A stretch of 64,000 bases of DNA, from contig JAAXTM010000001.1 of assembly GCA_013336525.1 (NCBI GenBank), positions 770,207-834,206 of the forward strand. Direction: 5' to 3'. The position numbers were made by a program, and so were the translations under genes. Of this stretch, positions 60,386 to 64,000 are shown piece by piece. Source of the stretch: Geobacteraceae bacterium (GTDB lineage Bacteria > Desulfobacterota > Desulfuromonadia > Geobacterales > Pseudopelobacteraceae). How positions within the stretch are numbered: position 1 is the stretch's first letter; every line of letters begins with the position of its first letter. Below the pieces are notes generated by a model, which was not told where the DNA came from, searched no databases, and saw only the letters and a list, made by a program, of their open reading frames with translations.

Positions 60386-61569
60386 TACCCCCTCCCCTGC
60401 AGAGGAAGCTTAAGGGTAAAACAGCTCCCCTCACCCGGCTGTGACCTAACTTCGATCGAACCATGGTGCCCCTTGGTGACTATCGCATAGGCAACCGACA
60501 GCCCCATACCTGTACCGATGCCGACCTCTTTGGTAGAAAAAAACGGTTCAAAAACACGCAAACGGGTGGCTTCGTCCATGCCTGGGCCGTTGTCCTCGAT
60601 CTCAATCACGGCCATCCCCCCGGACGTGCTGGTTCTCAAGATGATTTGCGGCTGCCTGCTCATAGCTGTAGCGGATATTGCCTGAGCAGCGTTTTTAAGG
60701 ATATTCAGCAGCACCTGCTCAATCTCCTGCAGTGCTATATCGGCGCATAGAGGTTCTACAGCATATTCCCGCACTATTTCAACACTGCGGAACGCATATT
60801 TTTTCTTCATGTCGTAATCAGTGGCAGCGAGTCCCACCGCCCTTTCCAACACTTTAGTCAAATCTTCGTTCACGACACCTGGCTCGTTGCGGCTGCTGAA
60901 ATAAAGCATCTGCGAGATGATTTCAGAGGCCCGAATCCCGGCGTTGCGAATATGACCGATAAAATCAAAGATGCCCCGTTTTTGGAGATAGGTTCTAACC
61001 AGATTCAGATCTACGCCGACCTCGGCAGCTGCCTTAAAATTTGCCGGAATTTCCGCCGACACCCGCCGCTCAATATTTTGGGCATGCTGCATGATGGCGC
61101 CTAGCGGATTATTGATCTCATGCGCCATCCCGGCTGCCAGGCCACTTACCATGATCATCTTTTCGGTCTGAGCCATAATCTCTTCGATGCGAACAAGTTC
61201 AGATATGTCGTCAATGCGAATTACCGCCATTCCGGACACATCGGAATTAAGCGGATATATCTGCAGTGAATAATAGCGCATATCTGCGCCGAGGCCTGAC
61301 TGAATCCTGGCATTGTCCAACGCAGACTGACGGTCAATAACCGCCGCCACCTGCTGCAGATCGCTGGCGAACTGGGGGATCAACGCTTCAAGCTGCAGCC
61401 CCTTTGCATCCGCCGCAGAAACGCCGCTGAACTGCTCAAAACGTTTATTGACAAGATCTACCCGACCGTTACGATCCACCAAGGCTATGATTGATGGAAG
61501 CGTATCCAGAATATCCAGCAGGGCTTTTTTGTGCTGATCTATCTGTTCGGCAGCGTAATTATGCGGCAT
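60385..61569 (-). CDS. Cytoplasmic PAS histidine kinase
   Basis: 394 aa. The N-terminal PAS domain (IIALVDRNGRVDLVNKRFEQFSGVSAADAKGL) leads to HisKA with phospho-His in GLAAGMAHEINNPLGAIMQHAQN and an HATPase_c domain (NAAQAIS, IEDNGPGMDEATRLRVFEPFFSTK, GTGMGLSVAYAIV). No membrane segment, so it senses an internal signal. GGAG precedes the ATG, which overlaps the stop of the upstream kinase by 11 bases. Probable phosphodonor of the two receivers encoded directly downstream. Confidence 0.93.
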   Translation of the reverse strand: MPHNYAAEQIDQHKKALLDILDTLPSIIALVDRNGRVDLVNKRFEQFSGVSAADAKGLQLEALIPQFASDLQQVAAVIDRQSALDNARIQSGLGADMRYYSLQIYPLNSDVSGMAVIRIDDISELVRIEEIMAQTEKMIMVSGLAAGMAHEINNPLGAIMQHAQNIERRVSAEIPANFKAAAEVGVDLNLVRTYLQKRGIFDFIGHIRNAGIRASEIISQMLYFSSRNEPGVVNEDLTKVLERAVGLAATDYDMKKKYAFRSVEIVREYAVEPLCADIALQEIEQVLLNILKNAAQAISATAMSRQPQIILRTSTSGGMAVIEIEDNGPGMDEATRLRVFEPFFSTKEVGIGTGMGLSVAYAIVTKGHHGSIEVRSQPGEGSCFTLKLPLQGRG

Positions 61570-63739
61570 TACATTTCTCCAGGTTACTATTATCGGGAGT
61601 CAGCGGGTGTTCATTGATGGTAAATTTGATGGCTGTTCCCTTGCCGGTTCCAGAGCTTTCGGCCCAGATCCTGCCGTGGTGGTTCCGGACAATCTGCTTG
61701 CAGATGGAGAGACCGAGACCGGAGGTATCCAGATCATGGCGCGATTCATCCACCTTGAAAAATTCATCAAAAATATGTTCCAGATGAGCCGGGTTAATAC
61801 CGATCCCATCGTCTCGAACGGAGATAACAACAGCTTCGTCATCACGTTCGGCAGAGACAACGATGGCACTTTTTTCACTTGAGAATTGGACTGCATTTGA
61901 AATCAGATTAACAAACAACACCCGGAGTTGGGTCGGCACCACAGGGGCAACTATAGAGGGGTCTATACTGTTCATACAATCAAGCTGCTTTTGGGAGATT
62001 AAGTCTGCACAGTCGGCAAGAGATTGATCGACAATGGATGCGATTGAAACAGTTTCCCGTTCATATTGTTTGGTCCTGGATGTGAGGGTGGCGAGTATAC
62101 TTGCTTTGTCAGCCAGATTTTTTATTGAGGTGGCGTTCTTGAGGCACATATCCACTTTTTTTATCATGTCTGGTTCGGTAAGCCGTTTTTTTAGAAGCGA
62201 CAACATGACAAACAGGGGGGTCAGCGGACTTTTCAGGTCATGCCCCAAACGAATCACGACATTCTCCATCATCTGTGCCTGATGAAGCTGTGACTCAAGG
62301 CGTATTTTTTCCTGCTCTGCCTTTTTGTATTCGGTAATATCACGGATGGATTCTATGCCGCCGACCTGATTCCCGTGGCTGTCAAACAATGGAGTCGCGG
62401 CACCCCACAGATGGCAGTCAGCACCACCACGGAAGTTCGGAATTACAGTTTCAGCAAACAGGTTCCTTCCTTCAACGGTAACATAATCATACTTTTGCAC
62501 GATCAGATCCGTGTCTTCATCAATCAGATCAATCAGAATCGGGCGGCGCACTCCGTAGAACGGAATGGAATACTCGTAATCCCCTTTACCGATGACACCC
62601 TCTTTATCCACACCCGTCATTTTTTCGATGGCCCGGTTCCAGGCAATTACCCTTTTGTCCTTGTCCACGACAAAGGTGGCATCCGGAAGGAACTCAACTA
62701 TATCCCACAGTTGCTGATATGCATTCTTCGTCGCCTCCTCGGCCGCCTTGCGTTCGGTAATGTCAAGGATAACACCGACCAGACCGGCCACTTCACCGTT
62801 ACCGTCCTCGAAAGTCGCCTTGTTAAAAATAACGTCGCGCAGAGTGCCATCTACGTACCTGACGGTCGCCTCAAATGTTTGTAACCCCGGATTTTCCAGC
62901 AGGGCCAGGTCTTGTTGCCGGTAGCTGACCGCCAACTCCTCGGGCCAGAGTTCGTGGGGCATTTTACCGCTCAGTTCATTCTGAGTGTATCCGACAAACG
63001 CTTCAAAAGCCTTGTTACAACCAAGATAACAGCCTGCTGCATCTTTGTAGAAAACAGGGTTGGGAATAGTGTCCATAAGTGTCCGCTGAAACCTGAGCTG
63101 ATTTTCATTCGCATCTTCAGCCCGCTTCATCGCCCGGCCCAGCAGCAGCATAAAAACTGAGAATACCGACACCATGCCGATCAGAGTCATAGCAAGATGG
63201 GTTTTCAGTGTATTTAAGCGAGCAAGAAAATCACTCTCCTTAACTCCGACAAAAACAACACCAATGACCTCACCTTTCCGGTCCCTGATGGGGTCGTAAG
63301 CGGTCAGATAGGGGATACCCAGGATAGATGCTGAACCACGATACGGCTTTCCCTGTTTGAAGATAGCATCATAGGCCGGCCCGACCAGTCTGGTGCCCAC
63401 TGCCCGCTCTCCTTCAGCATTCAGTACGTTGGTAGAGACCCGCTCGTTCCCCATGAAGACGGTGGCCACCCCGCCGAAAATTGACTGAACCTTGTCCGGC
63501 AGTTCAAAGTTATTGTTAAGCGTATACGCATCTACCAGCAGCTGTCCGTCGACGACTCTGAAATTTGTCCCCTTATGGGCCAGCAATTCCCAGAACGTAC
63601 GGATACACGTTTCAAGCTTTTCATGCTCCTCACTGACTTCATTCTCCTGATACTGGTTAAGAGAATAACTCCCAAAAAGTATTATGGTAAGAATGGCCAG
63701 AAGAGAACTTGCCAGAATATATTTGCGAATACTTTTCAT
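61559..63739 (-). CDS. Membrane histidine kinase with Cache and two PAS domains
   Basis: 726 aa. TM1 (~7-28) and TM2 (~185-205) bracket a periplasmic Cache domain (RTFWELLAHKGTNFRVVDGQLLVDAYTLNN ... GVVFVGVKE). Two PAS domains follow (VFYKDAAGCYLGCNKAFEAFVGY; TFVVDKDKRVIAWNRAIEKMTG), then HisKA (VIRLGHDLKSPLTPL; phospho-His in GHDLKSP) and HATPase_c (LISNAVQFSS, VRDDGIGINPAHLEHIFDEFFK, SGLGLSICKQIV). The Cache domain implies sensing of small molecules outside the membrane. The start overlaps the stop of the upstream receiver gene (ATGA). Confidence 0.93.
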   Translation of the reverse strand: MKSIRKYILASSLLAILTIILFGSYSLNQYQENEVSEEHEKLETCIRTFWELLAHKGTNFRVVDGQLLVDAYTLNNNFELPDKVQSIFGGVATVFMGNERVSTNVLNAEGERAVGTRLVGPAYDAIFKQGKPYRGSASILGIPYLTAYDPIRDRKGEVIGVVFVGVKESDFLARLNTLKTHLAMTLIGMVSVFSVFMLLLGRAMKRAEDANENQLRFQRTLMDTIPNPVFYKDAAGCYLGCNKAFEAFVGYTQNELSGKMPHELWPEELAVSYRQQDLALLENPGLQTFEATVRYVDGTLRDVIFNKATFEDGNGEVAGLVGVILDITERKAAEEATKNAYQQLWDIVEFLPDATFVVDKDKRVIAWNRAIEKMTGVDKEGVIGKGDYEYSIPFYGVRRPILIDLIDEDTDLIVQKYDYVTVEGRNLFAETVIPNFRGGADCHLWGAATPLFDSHGNQVGGIESIRDITEYKKAEQEKIRLESQLHQAQMMENVVIRLGHDLKSPLTPLFVMLSLLKKRLTEPDMIKKVDMCLKNATSIKNLADKASILATLTSRTKQYERETVSIASIVDQSLADCADLISQKQLDCMNSIDPSIVAPVVPTQLRVLFVNLISNAVQFSSEKSAIVVSAERDDEAVVISVRDDGIGINPAHLEHIFDEFFKVDESRHDLDTSGLGLSICKQIVRNHHGRIWAESSGTGKGTAIKFTINEHPLTPDNSNLEKCNAA

Positions 63740-64000
63740 AAGACATGCACTTCGCCGGACAAAGCCTGTACCGGCTGCAGCAATTCACGGACCTTAGCCA
63801 TCAAAGCATCCACAGTAAAAGGCTTCGGCAGAAAATGCATATCCCCTTCCAATGAAATGCCGGTAACTGTTATGTTGTTTGTGTAGCCGGAGATATAAAG
63901 AACCCTTTCAATGTCAGGTCGTTCGTCATTGATACGCTCAAAAAGCTGCTTACCGTTCATACCCGGCATGATCACATCTGTGATCAGCAGATCGATCTTC
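63736..64000 (-). CDS. Receiver-domain protein (N-terminus outside window)
   Basis: The minus-strand frame is open to the window edge (KIDLLITDVIMPGMNGKQL), containing the phospho-Asp region of a receiver domain; the Thr/Ser region VLYISGYTNN and Lys in FLPKPF follow. It ends EVHVL. The start is beyond base 64000; it may be the C-terminal receiver of a hybrid histidine kinase, as this spelling is common there. First visible gene of the minus-strand signalling operon. Confidence 0.85.
   Translation of the reverse strand, partial: KIDLLITDVIMPGMNGKQLFERINDERPDIERVLYISGYTNNITVTGISLEGDMHFLPKPFTVDALMAKVRELLQPVQALSGEVHVL

Overview
The window reads as chromosomal DNA of a Geobacter-like member of the Desulfuromonadota. 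This is an inference from gene content: a membrane-sensor style trehalose-6-phosphate synthase, an acetate/solute:Na+ symporter with its DUF485 partner, System II cytochrome c maturation (ResB/CcsA), an AblB acetyltransferase, and dense PAS/GGDEF/EAL and histidine-kinase signalling. No rRNA or species marker is present. Most genes look like typical core sequence. About 32.4-37.5 kb is visibly more AT-rich and full of broken genes.

Region 1 (1-29 kb) is dominated by osmotic and ionic stress functions. It starts with the end of a MarR regulator, then an NhaD-type Na+/H+ antiporter and a DUF389 membrane protein. A tightly overlapping trehalose/maltodextrin operon follows (treZ, GH57/DUF3536, treY, malQ, treS-maltokinase fusion, DUF481 outer-membrane protein). 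Next come a MscS channel, AblB and a TPR protein on the minus strand. A plus-strand operon then encodes a CPA-type cation/proton antiporter, a membrane diguanylate cyclase, a lipoprotein and a second MscS channel. A second MarR regulator precedes otsA-otsB, where OtsA carries an N-terminal membrane/periplasmic sensor-like region. Three enzymatic routes to trehalose (TreYZ, TreS, OtsAB) therefore lie within 25 kb, next to two mechanosensitive channels and two Na+/H+ antiporters.

Region 2 (29-33 kb) holds an iclR-DUF485-actP acetate-uptake operon on the minus strand, divergent from a third MarR paralog. The intergenic region carries two perfect palindromes.

Region 3 (33-41.7 kb) is a decayed mobile zone. 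It contains a frameshifted small secreted-protein gene, the C-terminal end of an HU/IHF gene, an intact stand-alone M41 (FtsH-like) peptidase, an IS110 transposase remnant, copies of a ~70-bp repeat, group II intron RNA pieces in 3'-end/5'-end tandem order, and a cluster of hairpins. It ends with a compact integrative element (three unrecognised proteins, an Xis-like protein and a tyrosine recombinase) abutting tRNA-Gly(GCC). The recombinase has Ile where the first catalytic Arg is expected.

Region 4 (41.8-47.7 kb, minus strand) holds three glycosyltransferases and the ResB/CcsA pair, separated by a strong terminator, plus a small membrane protein on the plus strand. Region 5 (47.9-55.2 kb, plus strand) holds gabD, then an Rrf2 regulator and a sulfur-metabolism operon (cysK, two transsulfuration PLP enzymes, a ThiS-ThiF fusion and mnmA). 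Region 6 (55.2-64 kb) holds a helical-repeat protein of unknown function, a DUF4139-like secreted protein, and a five-gene overlapping signalling operon on the minus strand (response regulator end, two histidine kinases, a receiver protein, and REC-PAS-GGDEF-EAL) that runs off the window. No CRISPR array was seen.
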